Below, piece by piece: positions 45,637 to 54,552 of a stretch of DNA of 64,000 nucleotides. Within the stretch, counting starts at the first letter, position 1, and each line of letters opens with the position of its first letter. The notes under the pieces were generated by a model that saw only the letters and a program-made list of their open reading frames with translations, did no database searches and was not told the origin of the DNA. This DNA comes from Deferribacteres bacterium (lineage in GTDB: Bacteria; Zhuqueibacterota; Zhuqueibacteria; Zhuqueibacterales; Geothermadaptataceae). The translations under genes and the position numbers were made by a program. The DNA lies in contig JACKDE010000001.1 of the NCBI GenBank assembly GCA_020633675.1, positions 124,001 through 188,000 of the forward strand, read 5' to 3'.

Positions 45637-46962
45637 TCATGAATTCTTTTGGTGAAAATCGACGACTTCATCATCGAGACTGGCTGTGCCAAGCTGACCT
45701 TCGGTCGCTGCCACACAAGTCGCAACCGTCGCATCACCAGTTATATTGGTGACAGTACGACACATGTCCAAAATCCTGTCCACGCCGAGAATGAGAGCGA
45801 TGCCAGCGGTCGGTACGCCCACAGTTTCGAGTATGATGACCAACATAATGATGCCCGCCCCCGGCACAGCTGCAGTGCCGATGGAAGCCAAAACCGCAGT
45901 CAGAATAATCTGCAATTGTGCCGTCAGGCCCAGGCCGAGCCCCAAGGCCTGGGCGATGAACACAGCAGCAACAGCCTGGTACAACGCTGTACCATCCATG
46001 TTGATTGTTGCGCCAAGCGGCAATACGAAAGATGAAATTTCTTCAGAGACGCCGAGATTTTTCTCGCAGCGCTCCATAGTCACAGGCAGTGTAGCACCGC
46101 TTGAACTGGTAGAAAAGGCCAAGACCTGGGCAGGGCCTATGCCTTTAAAAAAGGTCGTAACCGGCATTTTGGTGAAAATTTTGAGCAAGCTGGGATAGGT
46201 CACAGCGGTGTGGATCAGCAAGCCGATCAGAACAACAATGCAATAGAATCCTAACGCGCTCAAAAGTTCAATCACAGACGAAAGGTTATCCGCAGCGACC
46301 GTGTTGATCGTTTTGGCGATCAGTGCGAATACACCGTACGGTGCGAGCAGCATGATAATATCGACCACCTTGATGACAGCGAACGTCATGCCATCGAAGA
46401 AATTGATCAGCGGTTGCGATTTCTCGGCAGGGATTAAAATGAGGGCAACACCGAACAAAATCGATACAAAAACAATTTGCAGCATGTTGCCATTGTCTGC
46501 AGCGGAGTCAAAAAAATTGCTGGGCACCATATCGACGAAAATCTGTAAGGGGCCACGTTGCTTTACCGTTTCAGCCCCTTCGACTTTCGAACCAGCTTCA
46601 GCCTCATAGGTGGCTTGCAGCTTTGCCTGCAATTCCTGGGGCACACTTTTGCCCGGCTGTAGCGAGTTGACCAGCAAAAGCCCGATTGTGACCGCAATGG
46701 CAGTGGTGCTGATGTAGATTGCGATGGTTTTCCCACCAATACGGGATAGCTTTTGAATATCGGCTAAAGAAGCCACGCCTGTGATCAGTGATGAAATGAC
46801 CAGCGGCACAGCGATCAATTTCAACAAATTCAAAAATATGTCGCCAAACGGCACAATCCAGTTTTTGGTGAAGAGTCCCCAGCCCATGGATGCGGAAATA
46901 ATGCCGTAAATGAGCCCCAAAACCAGACCGATAATGATCTGCCAATGCAGCTTGATCTTCAT
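45637..46962 (-). CDS. Dicarboxylate/amino acid:cation symporter (DAACS family)
   Basis: The 441-aa product starts at the ATG at 46962 with GGAGGG 5 nt upstream. It is a GltP/DctA-type transporter that takes up glutamate, aspartate or C4-dicarboxylates with H+ or Na+. Family motifs: NLLKLIAVPLVISSL, the re-entrant STSSSGATLPVT (HP1), LPLGATINMDGTALY (TM7) and GTAAVPGAGIIM (HP2), then RILDMCRTVTNITGD (TM8). The loop between residues 100 and 145 (SVPQELQAKLQATYEAEAG) is longer than in GltP but common in environmental homologues. Substrate selectivity cannot be told. Confidence 0.95.
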   Translation of the reverse strand: MKIKLHWQIIIGLVLGLIYGIISASMGWGLFTKNWIVPFGDIFLNLLKLIAVPLVISSLITGVASLADIQKLSRIGGKTIAIYISTTAIAVTIGLLLVNSLQPGKSVPQELQAKLQATYEAEAGSKVEGAETVKQRGPLQIFVDMVPSNFFDSAADNGNMLQIVFVSILFGVALILIPAEKSQPLINFFDGMTFAVIKVVDIIMLLAPYGVFALIAKTINTVAADNLSSVIELLSALGFYCIVVLIGLLIHTAVTYPSLLKIFTKMPVTTFFKGIGPAQVLAFSTSSSGATLPVTMERCEKNLGVSEEISSFVLPLGATINMDGTALYQAVAAVFIAQALGLGLGLTAQLQIILTAVLASIGTAAVPGAGIIMLVIILETVGVPTAGIALILGVDRILDMCRTVTNITGDATVATCVAATEGQLGTASLDDEVVDFHQKNS

Positions 46963-47357
46963 GAATGCCCTCCGAAAGTCAAATACCAAATCTGTTTCGC
47001 GTTCAAGGCAGGCAAAATAGCGATGACTTGGCGCGCTTGCAAACGATTACGTACAAATAAGGAAATGCGCACTGTGCATCAGACTTTGCATCTCGTTGTT
47101 TAAATGCATTTGAATGCAGATATGAATTGCGAGGCGAGTTTTACAGTCGACTTGAAATATGCAGGGGAATATAATAATGGCGAGTTGCACCGAATCTCAG
47201 TGCATGTTTGGGGTTTTGGATAATTCGATCGAAAAAATACGGTGAAGTGTTCCGTATCGAATTGCCCTCGATGCGCTATCCAAATGCAAGCACGCGCCTA
47301 AATCGCGCCGATGGCAAGCCGATACGGTCACTTTTGCTGCAGAGATCATGACAAAAA
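46963..47357. other. Intergenic region, no supported gene
   Basis: About 395 bp upstream of the symporter gene and downstream of the DUF4097 gene. I see no convincing promoter, terminator or repeat. Confidence 0.5.
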
Positions 47358-48281
47358 TCAATAGATCAGGCGAATGCTGCCTTTGCCCGTTTTAAAATAC
47401 AACCCAGGCCCACCGCCGTTGATTTCCTGCTCGATATAATAATCGTCGCGATCATCGCGCCAGTCGCGGCGCTGATTGATTTCAAAATCTGAGCGGAAAT
47501 CGCCGCGATCGCCGATGTCGGCGCTGAGTGTAAAAGCCAAATTTTTTGGAAGGCGTACTTCGATCCGGCCTTTATAGGTTTCCAGCCGCGAGCGGCCGTC
47601 GAGCTTCTCTGCGCTTAGGTAAACTTCACCTTTATAGTTGTTTACTTCGATGTTGCCTCGAATGCCGGTCAGGCGAAATTCGCCTTTGTGGCTATCGAAT
47701 ATGCTTTCTCCGCTTAAGTTTTCCGCCTCGACGATGCCCTTGTACGATTCAACCAGTATCGTCCCCGAAAAGTCGCTGATCGATATTTCAGATTTGTGGT
47801 CATCGATTTGGATGCGCGCGGTTCGTGGCGCTTTGATTTCGTAATGAACGTAGGGAACGTTACGGCTTTGGCCAAACAACCACGAACGATCCGACGGCAC
47901 ATCGTCGTAGTCCGAGCGAATGGTGACCGTACTTCCGCTGCCATAAATGTCTATTTTGGTGGCTTCGACACTTTCCACAGCATACTGTGATGAAACATTG
48001 TCGCCGGGCTCGATACGTGCATAGATTTCGACCTGATTTTTGTCCCACGAAGTGAGCTTTATGCTGCCCTTGTAGGTTTCCATCCGCAAGCGTCCGTCTT
48101 TGTTTAAATCAACAGTTTGACGGAATTCCTTGCTGTCGCCCGTCCCCGCGGAAGCAGTGCTGTAGAAGGCACAGGCTGTCAGGGTGAGCCAGAAACCGAG
48201 CCAATAAAGGAGTGATTGATTTTTTTGAAGAGCGCGGGAGCGGGGATTGGAACGGCGCATATGGCCTTGCGTAAAATGCAT
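47358..48281 (-). CDS. DUF4097-type beta-helix protein, exported
   Basis: The 307-aa product starts at the ATG at 48281 with AAAGGAGG 5 nt upstream. A hydrophobic helix, LYWLGFWLTLTACAFYSTAS, after a basic N-region is a signal peptide, with a possible LTAC lipobox. The mature part repeats strands of the type RLRMETYKGSIKLTSWD, ISISDFSGTILVESYKG, SIFDSHKGEFRLTGIRG, IEVNNYKGEVYLSAEK and SRLETYKGRIEVRLP, the signature of the DUF4097/LiaG-like right-handed beta helix. Function is unknown; relatives often accompany anti-sigma or M56-peptidase genes. The next gene upstream on this strand is the companion at 48426-49271. Confidence 0.88.
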   Translation of the reverse strand: MHFTQGHMRRSNPRSRALQKNQSLLYWLGFWLTLTACAFYSTASAGTGDSKEFRQTVDLNKDGRLRMETYKGSIKLTSWDKNQVEIYARIEPGDNVSSQYAVESVEATKIDIYGSGSTVTIRSDYDDVPSDRSWLFGQSRNVPYVHYEIKAPRTARIQIDDHKSEISISDFSGTILVESYKGIVEAENLSGESIFDSHKGEFRLTGIRGNIEVNNYKGEVYLSAEKLDGRSRLETYKGRIEVRLPKNLAFTLSADIGDRGDFRSDFEINQRRDWRDDRDDYYIEQEINGGGPGLYFKTGKGSIRLIY

Positions 48282-48425
48282 CCTGTCCTCCTTTAAAATG
48301 CAATATGCATTACCTGATTTGTCGCTAACGTGCCCGGCTAAAAAGCGTGACATGGCATCAGGCAATATTGGTCTGTTTTAAATAAGACACTGCTCTATAC
48401 GCGATGGTTTCAGAATGGATGCATT

Positions 48426-49271
48426 TTATTTGAGTGCGGAAAGTGCCCGTTTTTTTTCGACCTCGGTGCGGATGCCGCTGGCTGTGGTGCGATAGGCCGA
48501 CTGCACGCGCGAATCGGCTGGCAAAGCGGCTGCCATGTCGATCAGCAAATTGGCGCGAGTGGCATCGTTGTTCACCTCGGCAACCGCCTTGAGCAGCGCC
48601 TGCCAGGTCGCTGTATCCAGTTTTGGACGGGTGGTCATATCCGAAATGATGATTCGCAGATTCGCATCCGCAGCGAATTCGTGCTGAATGCGGGTGGCGA
48701 TTTTTAGAAGTGTAGAATCACTGAGCGTCTCCTGCTCAAGCAAACGTTCATAATAAAACCGCTTTGAGCGTTCGCGTTCAATCTGGTCAATTTCCTGAAA
48801 AACTGCATTTTCGCCATACCTGTCAACGAGACCTTGCGTGCGTTGTCGCGAGTTGATGCCTGCTTCGCGTACAATTTCCAGAAAAAGCGCAGCAAACCAT
48901 TGTTGTGCAATTGAACTGAATACAGCGTTTTCAGCTTGCACTTCATAACGATAGCTTAGCGCCCCCTTTGAATCGCTTTCGACCAGCAGTTTGCGATATT
49001 GATTGCCGTTCTTTTCTTCCAACGCAAAAGAACCACCTGGCGAGATCGATTTGATCGCTGGCGGATCAGCCAAAATTTCCATCGTGCCTTGCAACTGGGC
49101 TTTCACCTGCCGGTAATCGCCAACCCATTGCAAGCGCATTTCCGTGATAATATTGTCGGTTGATTTAATGTTTTCACTGACGCTTGAAAAATCGCGCCAC
49201 TGCGCAAATGCCGACTGTACACCACCTGCAACCAGCAATCCGCAAACCAGTGCGCTCTTGAACCACTTCAT
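48426..49271 (-). CDS. Exported protein resembling the C-terminal region of BlaR1/M56-associated proteins
   Basis: The 281-aa product starts at the ATG at 49271 (GGAGGTG 5 nt upstream) with signal peptide LVCGLLVAGGVQSAFAQ. The first part has IKSISPGGSFALEEKNG followed by YRKLLVESDSKGALSYRY, a small beta domain; the rest is helical repeats (AQQWFAALFLEIVREAGI, RYGENAVFQEIDQIERERSK, YYERLLEQETLSD). In other genomes this combination sits after an M56-type membrane peptidase next to a DUF4097 gene; here no peptidase domain is present. This is recollection of the family, not a search result. Function unknown, probably envelope stress sensing together with the DUF4097 protein 144 bp downstream. 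Confidence 0.65.
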   Translation of the reverse strand: MKWFKSALVCGLLVAGGVQSAFAQWRDFSSVSENIKSTDNIITEMRLQWVGDYRQVKAQLQGTMEILADPPAIKSISPGGSFALEEKNGNQYRKLLVESDSKGALSYRYEVQAENAVFSSIAQQWFAALFLEIVREAGINSRQRTQGLVDRYGENAVFQEIDQIERERSKRFYYERLLEQETLSDSTLLKIATRIQHEFAADANLRIIISDMTTRPKLDTATWQALLKAVAEVNNDATRANLLIDMAAALPADSRVQSAYRTTASGIRTEVEKKRALSALK

Positions 49272-49516
49272 CTCAGCACCTCCTTTGCATTTGATTTTTG
49301 AGCTGCCGGCAATGTAATGATGAAATGTTGACAATCATAAATAAATTGTTGTAAAATTTGATTTGCAAATCGAATGGTGGGAAAAACTGTGGATTCTTGT
49401 TTCGGCGCGACGATGGACGCGGCGGATCATCAAATTTTGCTGTGCGTTTGGCTTAAAATTCCGCCGCGCCATCGATCGGTGTCGTCAAAAGCGCGCAATG
49501 GAGAAATCTTTGTGAG

Positions 49517-50371
49517 CTATTCTGCCGGTAAAAAAATGCTAAAAGTGGCGCCCTTGTGCTGTACACTGCGAATGGTTATGCTGCCACCGTGCCGCTTGAC
49601 GACTCCGGCGGTCATCGCGAGACCCAGCCCGCGACCTGGGAATTTGGTTGTGAAAAAAGGATCGAAAATACGCACCATCACATCCTCGGGTACACCACAG
49701 CCATTGTCCTCAACAGACAGCGACAGCAGTTTGTGTGGCTGAGATTCAAACGGCCAAAATAATTCGTCCGGATCAATAGACGATGCGTTTTCCACGCCCA
49801 GCCTGACGTGCACGAGGTCACCACGGGTTTCGCAAGCCTCGAATGCATTTATCAGCAGCGCCCGCAGAGCTTTTTCCAGTTTTTCAGCATCGCCGGAGAC
49901 TCGTGGCAGATCACTTTCAACTTGGTGCTGCACCCTCAGCCCATGTGGTAATTGGTGTACCTGGGCTTTTATCACCTTTTCCAATACCGCAGATAAATCG
50001 ACTTTTTTAAAGTGGTAAATACCTTTTTCCGCTGCGAGTGAAAGTCGTTCCACAAAGTCAGCAATTTGTGCTCCGGCTTTTTCGATCAGGCGCAACTCTT
50101 CCTGCAACTGCGCGGAAATCGCCGTGTTTTTCGTTGCGAGATTGGCTGCTCCAATCGCGCCGACAAGCAAATTGTTGATCTCGTGCGCCACGCCAGCTGC
50201 AACGTTGGAGAAAAATTCTTTTTTATCCTGTTGATGCGCTTTGGTCAAATCGCGCCGCACAAAGGTTAACGCATCCTGGTGCTGTTGCGAACTGGATTTG
50301 GAAGCGTGCGAGGATTCCGAAGCGCCAGTCGCTGGCCCGGAAGTTCCGCGATGTTTTTTGGCTGTGTCCAT
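49517..50371 (-). CDS. Soluble histidine kinase without sensor domain
   Basis: The 284-aa product has a low-complexity Ser/Gln-rich N-terminus (about 35 residues), then a coiled region and H-box AAGVAHEINNLLVGAI with H63. The catalytic domain has N-box LLINAFEACETRG, G1 SVEDNGCGVPED, F-box FDPFFTTKFPGR and G2 GRGLGLAMTAG, all intact. It has no membrane segment or PAS/GAF domain, so it probably acts on, or with, the other proteins of this cluster. It is the last gene of a same-strand set (kinase 51360, regulator 50600), separated by 228 bp from the regulator, so independent expression is possible. Confidence 0.9.
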   Translation of the reverse strand: MDTAKKHRGTSGPATGASESSHASKSSSQQHQDALTFVRRDLTKAHQQDKKEFFSNVAAGVAHEINNLLVGAIGAANLATKNTAISAQLQEELRLIEKAGAQIADFVERLSLAAEKGIYHFKKVDLSAVLEKVIKAQVHQLPHGLRVQHQVESDLPRVSGDAEKLEKALRALLINAFEACETRGDLVHVRLGVENASSIDPDELFWPFESQPHKLLSLSVEDNGCGVPEDVMVRIFDPFFTTKFPGRGLGLAMTAGVVKRHGGSITIRSVQHKGATFSIFLPAE

Positions 50372-50599
50372 GAGTCAACCTGGTCGATTTAAATTTGCAG
50401 CAAGTGGACGTGGAGCTATACGCAAGTGCTGTATCAAAAAAAAAGCATAACCCGGCACACTTCATTAGCAAATGAGCGCTGGATTATGCCTTCAACTTGC
50501 AGATCTTGCATCTGCCCGCTAAGGGATTCCCGATATCTCACACACCGGGGTGATTGTTTGGAAAATGATGAGACGCTTTTTTGATATGCGGCAATATAC

Positions 50600-51367
50600 C
50601 TATTTTTTGGAAAATTGCAAGTCCCGATTTTCGTTTTTTAGAACAGCCTCGAGTTTCTTGCGCAATTCACCGAGTTTGCGGGACTTGCAAAAATCTTTTG
50701 TCTCGATTAAAACATCAATGCTTTCTTCGATTGCCTGGCGCAGCCGCAACTGGCGCGGGCACTGCAGCAACTGACAGGATTCGGCCTGCGGTTGACCGCC
50801 CGCGAGCGTTTCCGTCAAATTTTTGATATTGAGCAGGCTGCCAAAAACATTTTGCAGGGTGAGAGCCAAAAAAGCCTGCACCGATTGCTCTGGCTGTTGT
50901 GCCTGTACCGATTTTTTTGAAGCGGAAGCGAGTTGCTGCTGCAGATTCTGGAATTGCTTGATCGTTTGGTTCAGAAGCATCGTCGATTGATACGAACTGA
51001 TCGCGATGCTGACTTGCTCGAGTAGTTCAGCGTATGAGAATGGCTTGACCAAATAGGCCACCACCGGTAGGTGAATGGATTTGATCGCTGAAGCTGCGGA
51101 CGGATAGCCGGTTACCAAAATCACCGGCATGTCCCTGGCGATTTTTGCGATTTCGTCGATAAATGCCAGCTCATCATTGCCGGGCATTTTGATGTCCGAA
51201 ATGGTGAGGTAATACGTATTGTTTTGAAGCAGGTTCACGCCAGCCTCGCTGTTTGAGGCTGTGTCACAGGCATAGCCAGCTTCTGTTAGCAAACGGGCAG
51301 TTGTTTCCCGAAAGATTTCCTCATCATCAACAATTAGAATTCTGGCATGTGTCTTCGGTTCAGACAT
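50600..51367 (-). CDS. Response regulator with helical C-terminal domain lacking a known output motif
   Basis: The 255-aa product starts at the ATG at 51367 inside the end of the kinase gene (8-bp overlap, GGGAGGA upstream). Residues 1-125 are a canonical receiver: D14/D15, phospho-acceptor D58 (SDIKMPG), T86 and K108. Residues 130-255 are helical: a coiled coil (MLLNQTIKQFQNLQQQLA) followed by FLALTLQNVFGSLLNIKNLT, which looks like a HisKA dimerisation helix with Gln in the place of the phospho-His, and then a second helix (LRQAIEESIDVLIETKD). No HATPase or DNA-binding domain is present. It may act as a dimerisation or inhibitory partner of the kinases; this is inference. Confidence 0.85.
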   Translation of the reverse strand: MSEPKTHARILIVDDEEIFRETTARLLTEAGYACDTASNSEAGVNLLQNNTYYLTISDIKMPGNDELAFIDEIAKIARDMPVILVTGYPSAASAIKSIHLPVVAYLVKPFSYAELLEQVSIAISSYQSTMLLNQTIKQFQNLQQQLASASKKSVQAQQPEQSVQAFLALTLQNVFGSLLNIKNLTETLAGGQPQAESCQLLQCPRQLRLRQAIEESIDVLIETKDFCKSRKLGELRKKLEAVLKNENRDLQFSKK

Positions 51368-53696
51368 CCATTCCTCCCTTTTTGGAAGCCAGAGGCAACC
51401 GGATGCGTACTGTGGTGCCGGCGGTTTCGTTATTTTCAAAGCTCAAGGTGCCTTGCAAAGACTCGACAATGCTTTTTGATATGGAAAGGCCAAGGCCCAA
51501 ACCGCCAGTTTTCAGTCCATCTTTAGTGGTAAAAAAGGGCTCAAAAATTTTTGTTTCCACCTCCGCAGAAATGCCGGTGCCATGATCGATGATCGCAATC
51601 TCAAAGTGCATGTTGTCTGCAGATGTTCGGATACCTACCGGACTTTCACGCTCGGAAGCTTCTATGGCATTCTGGATCAGGTTGAACAGCACTTGACGCA
51701 CCAAAGCTTCGGGCATGAAAACTTTTAAATGTTCTGATTGCAAATCCAATTGCAGCGGAATATTCAACTCCTGGCTGCTGACCTTCAAAAGCGTCACCAC
51801 ATCGCGCACGGTGTCATTGATATCAAACTCGCGCGACAGGTCGGGCGTTGGCCGGTACAGATCGTACATTTGGCGCACGATTTTAGCGATTCGATCGATT
51901 TCGTGTTCAATTTTATCGACCAGATCATAGTGACGATAGCCTGGATCGATGCCACCGCGAATCAGCGAAAAGGCATTTTTTATGCCTGCCAGTGGATTGT
52001 TGATTTCGTGAGCGACACGTGCAGCCATCCGGCCGGTGGCAGCGTGCTTTTCGATCTCCAGTTTTTGCTTTTCAAGCCGGGCGATTTTTTCCTCCGCTCG
52101 CTTCATTTCGGTGATGTCCTCGGCCACGCCGGCGACGCGGTAGATCTGGCCATTTTGATCGCGGATCGGAAAGGCGCGGTCTCGAATCCAACGCATTGAG
52201 CCGTCCGGTCTTCGAATGCGGTAGATCTCGCTGTAACTGTTGGTGGAATCGATGGTTAGGGAAGCTTCCATCACTTGCCCGCGCTCATCGTCGTGAATGG
52301 CATAAAACCAACTGCGTGGATTGTTGTAGAGACTTTCGCAGGAACGCCCCCAGATTTTTTCGAATCCCGGGCTGACGTAGTACATGTGCTTTTTGGCCGG
52401 ATCGGAGAGCCAGAAAACCTCATCGATATGATCGGCAAGTTGCCGGAAGCGCTCTTCGCTTTCACGCAAGGCCTGCTCGACGGCTATGCGCTGAGTAATA
52501 TCATAGATGCCACTGATGATCGCCTCTTCTCCTTCGTAAAGGAGCCTGCGAATAGAGAGTTGCACATGTGCAACATGCTTGTCTGGCGTGCGGATCTGCA
52601 GTGCATATCCCGAAACACTGTTTTCTTTGCCAATTTGCTCGATTAGTTTTTCGCGATCATTTTGTTGCTGATAAAAACTGAGCGCTGACTGTCCGATGAT
52701 TTTGTCGCGAGGAATGCCAAGGATCGTTGCGGCTTCCTGATTGGCATACAGAATTTCACTATCCTGAAGGCGGCTGATGATAACAGGGATCGGCGCAGCT
52801 TCTGCGATTGTACGAAAGTGACGGCTCTCGGATAATTCCTGCTCTGCGCGGCTTTTTTCCCAGGCCATCGCGAAGATTTCCGTGACCATTTGCAGGGAGA
52901 TCTGGTCCTCCTCACGCCACGACTTTTGGCTTTTTACCGCATCGAACCCCAAAAAGCCGATCAATTCACTTCGAAGTACGATTGGTACTAACAAAACGGA
53001 TTGAATGGACTGCGAAACAAAAAGCTCTTTTTCGCTGCAGGCTTCCTGCGGCAAATCTTCAACTACCGGTATGCTGACGGATTTGAACTGCCAGAGATGC
53101 TTCATCAGCCATGGGCATAGCTCGACAGGAATATTCTGTAAATTATCGATTTGCGCTTCGATGCCCTCAGCGCACCATTCATGGACATTGCTCGTCAATT
53201 TCCCATCATCCGAAAAGCGGAAAATGTAGCAACGATCGACCTGGCAGAACTGCCCGATTTCCGCCAATGCATCTAAAATAACAGCATCGATTTCATTGGG
53301 ATTGAGCGCAATGAAGCGCTTGGCAAGCGATGTCACCATTGTCTCGAAGCGGAGACGATAGTTCATTTTTTCCACCGCTTCGGTCAGCGCGCTTTCCTGA
53401 TTGGTGATGATCGCTTCGAGCTCGGCTTCCCGGTTTTTTGAACGCGATTTGGTGGCATGAAACAGAGACATCGCAAGCAGACTTATCAGCACCGCCCATA
53501 TAGATCCGAAATCGAACCGCAGCGATGAGTAAAAAGAAGTTGGCCCGCTGGTTGGTCCTATTTGTGCGGCAACTGCGTTTTGCGTATGCAAGATGATAAG
53601 AAAAAATCCCCCAGAAATACCTTGCGCAGCGATGCGCGATAACCGGAAGCGCATCGGGGCAAATGAAAATGCTCTGAGTGGTAAGGAATTCGTCAT
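51360..53696 (-). CDS. Membrane-anchored hybrid-sensor histidine kinase with GAF and two PAS domains
   Basis: The 778-aa product has an N-terminal hydrophobic stretch (GGFFLIILHTQNAVA) and a membrane helix near residues 65-80 (IWAVLISLLAMSLF). A GAF domain follows (about 110-290; IGQFCQVDRCYIFRFSDDG, LLVPIVLRSELIGFLGFD), then PAS 1 (about 298-410; ILYANQEAATILGIPR) and PAS 2 with PAC (about 415-540; WIRDRAFPIRDQNGQIYRVA). The kinase core has H563 in AARVAHEINNPLAG, N-box LIQNAIEASERE, G1 DHGTGI and G2 GLGLGLSISK. It overlaps the response-regulator start by 8 bp, so the two are translationally coupled and are a cognate pair. Confidence 0.94.
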   Translation of the reverse strand: MTNSLPLRAFSFAPMRFRLSRIAAQGISGGFFLIILHTQNAVAAQIGPTSGPTSFYSSLRFDFGSIWAVLISLLAMSLFHATKSRSKNREAELEAIITNQESALTEAVEKMNYRLRFETMVTSLAKRFIALNPNEIDAVILDALAEIGQFCQVDRCYIFRFSDDGKLTSNVHEWCAEGIEAQIDNLQNIPVELCPWLMKHLWQFKSVSIPVVEDLPQEACSEKELFVSQSIQSVLLVPIVLRSELIGFLGFDAVKSQKSWREEDQISLQMVTEIFAMAWEKSRAEQELSESRHFRTIAEAAPIPVIISRLQDSEILYANQEAATILGIPRDKIIGQSALSFYQQQNDREKLIEQIGKENSVSGYALQIRTPDKHVAHVQLSIRRLLYEGEEAIISGIYDITQRIAVEQALRESEERFRQLADHIDEVFWLSDPAKKHMYYVSPGFEKIWGRSCESLYNNPRSWFYAIHDDERGQVMEASLTIDSTNSYSEIYRIRRPDGSMRWIRDRAFPIRDQNGQIYRVAGVAEDITEMKRAEEKIARLEKQKLEIEKHAATGRMAARVAHEINNPLAGIKNAFSLIRGGIDPGYRHYDLVDKIEHEIDRIAKIVRQMYDLYRPTPDLSREFDINDTVRDVVTLLKVSSQELNIPLQLDLQSEHLKVFMPEALVRQVLFNLIQNAIEASERESPVGIRTSADNMHFEIAIIDHGTGISAEVETKIFEPFFTTKDGLKTGGLGLGLSISKSIVESLQGTLSFENNETAGTTVRIRLPLASKKGGMDV

Positions 53697-54149
53697 GCCC
53701 TGTTCCGTAAGGAAGGTTTGTAGTAAGGTGCCGGCAAGCTGGCGGCGGCCATATTACATAAAACTAACCCGTTGTGCGAATTAAATAAGCCATTGATGAG
53801 CACAAAATGGCCCAACTTGTCATACCGGAGGCATCTATTTTGACGTTTCCGCGGAATCTAGCGAAGTTTCCTCACGATGCCGAAAAGATTCCCTCTGAAT
53901 GACAAGGGAATTATTGTTACATAAAAACAATGGTTTATCTAAAAGGACTATCGCAAAAACAATTCGCACAACGCGTTAAAACTAACGCTTTGCAAGCATT
54001 TTGCAAACAAAAAATAGCTTTTTCAAAATCAAAGTGTTTGAATTTGGGTACAGCATTCAGAACAAAATACCGCGCGCACGCAATTTTTGCAGACGATCAG
54101 CAATTCGTGGCACATCGTCAGTTGGGTGTTCAAATCGCTCACAACGCAA

Positions 54150-54201
54150 TTTTTCCAATCCTTGGCGATTGGAAGGCGCGCAAAGCAAAGGATTGGAAAA
54201 A
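54150..54201. repeat. Inverted repeat with 14-bp perfect arms
   Basis: TTTTTCCAATCCTT (54150-54163) and its complement (54188-54201) enclose a 24-nt loop. The distance and AT-rich ends do not fit a standard terminator. No second copy was noticed in the window. Confidence 0.65.
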
Positions 54202-54355
54202 CTTTGCAAAATCTAAAAATGACACTCTGCACTTTGCGGCAATGCAGCTACTACTTTCGCGATGAAGAGTTGTTTTTGAAATTGGCGGCGAGATAAAAAT
54301 GAATCAAGCGCTGCTAAAAAGTGCCTTATCGCATAGGTAAGTGGCCTATTAGGTG

Positions 54356-54410
54356 AAGGCGTAACGAGACATTCCTCCCAAGATGGGGTATGGCTCGCTG
54401 CGCCTTTTTT
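54356..54410 (+). terminator. Intrinsic terminator upstream of the TPR gene pair
   Basis: AAGGCGTAACGAG pairs with CTCGCTGCGCCTT (13 bp, one G-U pair and one mismatch) around a 25-nt loop, which itself can fold (CCTCCC/GGGG); TTTTTT follows directly. It ends about 140 bp before the start of the 54553 gene, with no gene upstream on this strand, so it terminates either a small RNA or an attenuated leader. Confidence 0.65.
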
Positions 54411-54552
54411 GTTGCAAGCTGGTCATTTGTCCAGCCAGATTCCGGTGCGGTATAAGCGACAAGACCAATCGTCTATCTTGGCGCAGGATGATTTTGATAG
54501 AGACGCAACGTGTTGTGTGGCAATCGGTATGGAAGGGCAGGGAAGAGAAGAG

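Larger units (their letters stand above)
53697..54552. other. Intergenic region with inverted repeat and terminator
   Basis: About 855 bp between divergent genes. It contains a 14-bp inverted repeat at 54150-54201 and an intrinsic terminator at 54356-54410. Short frames have no ribosome binding sites. A small non-coding RNA or a long 5' leader for the TPR genes is possible. Confidence 0.55.

Noticed and set aside
53930..54265. 111-codon forward frame upstream of the TPR genes
   Set aside because: No ribosome binding site; it runs through the inverted repeat and has no family features.
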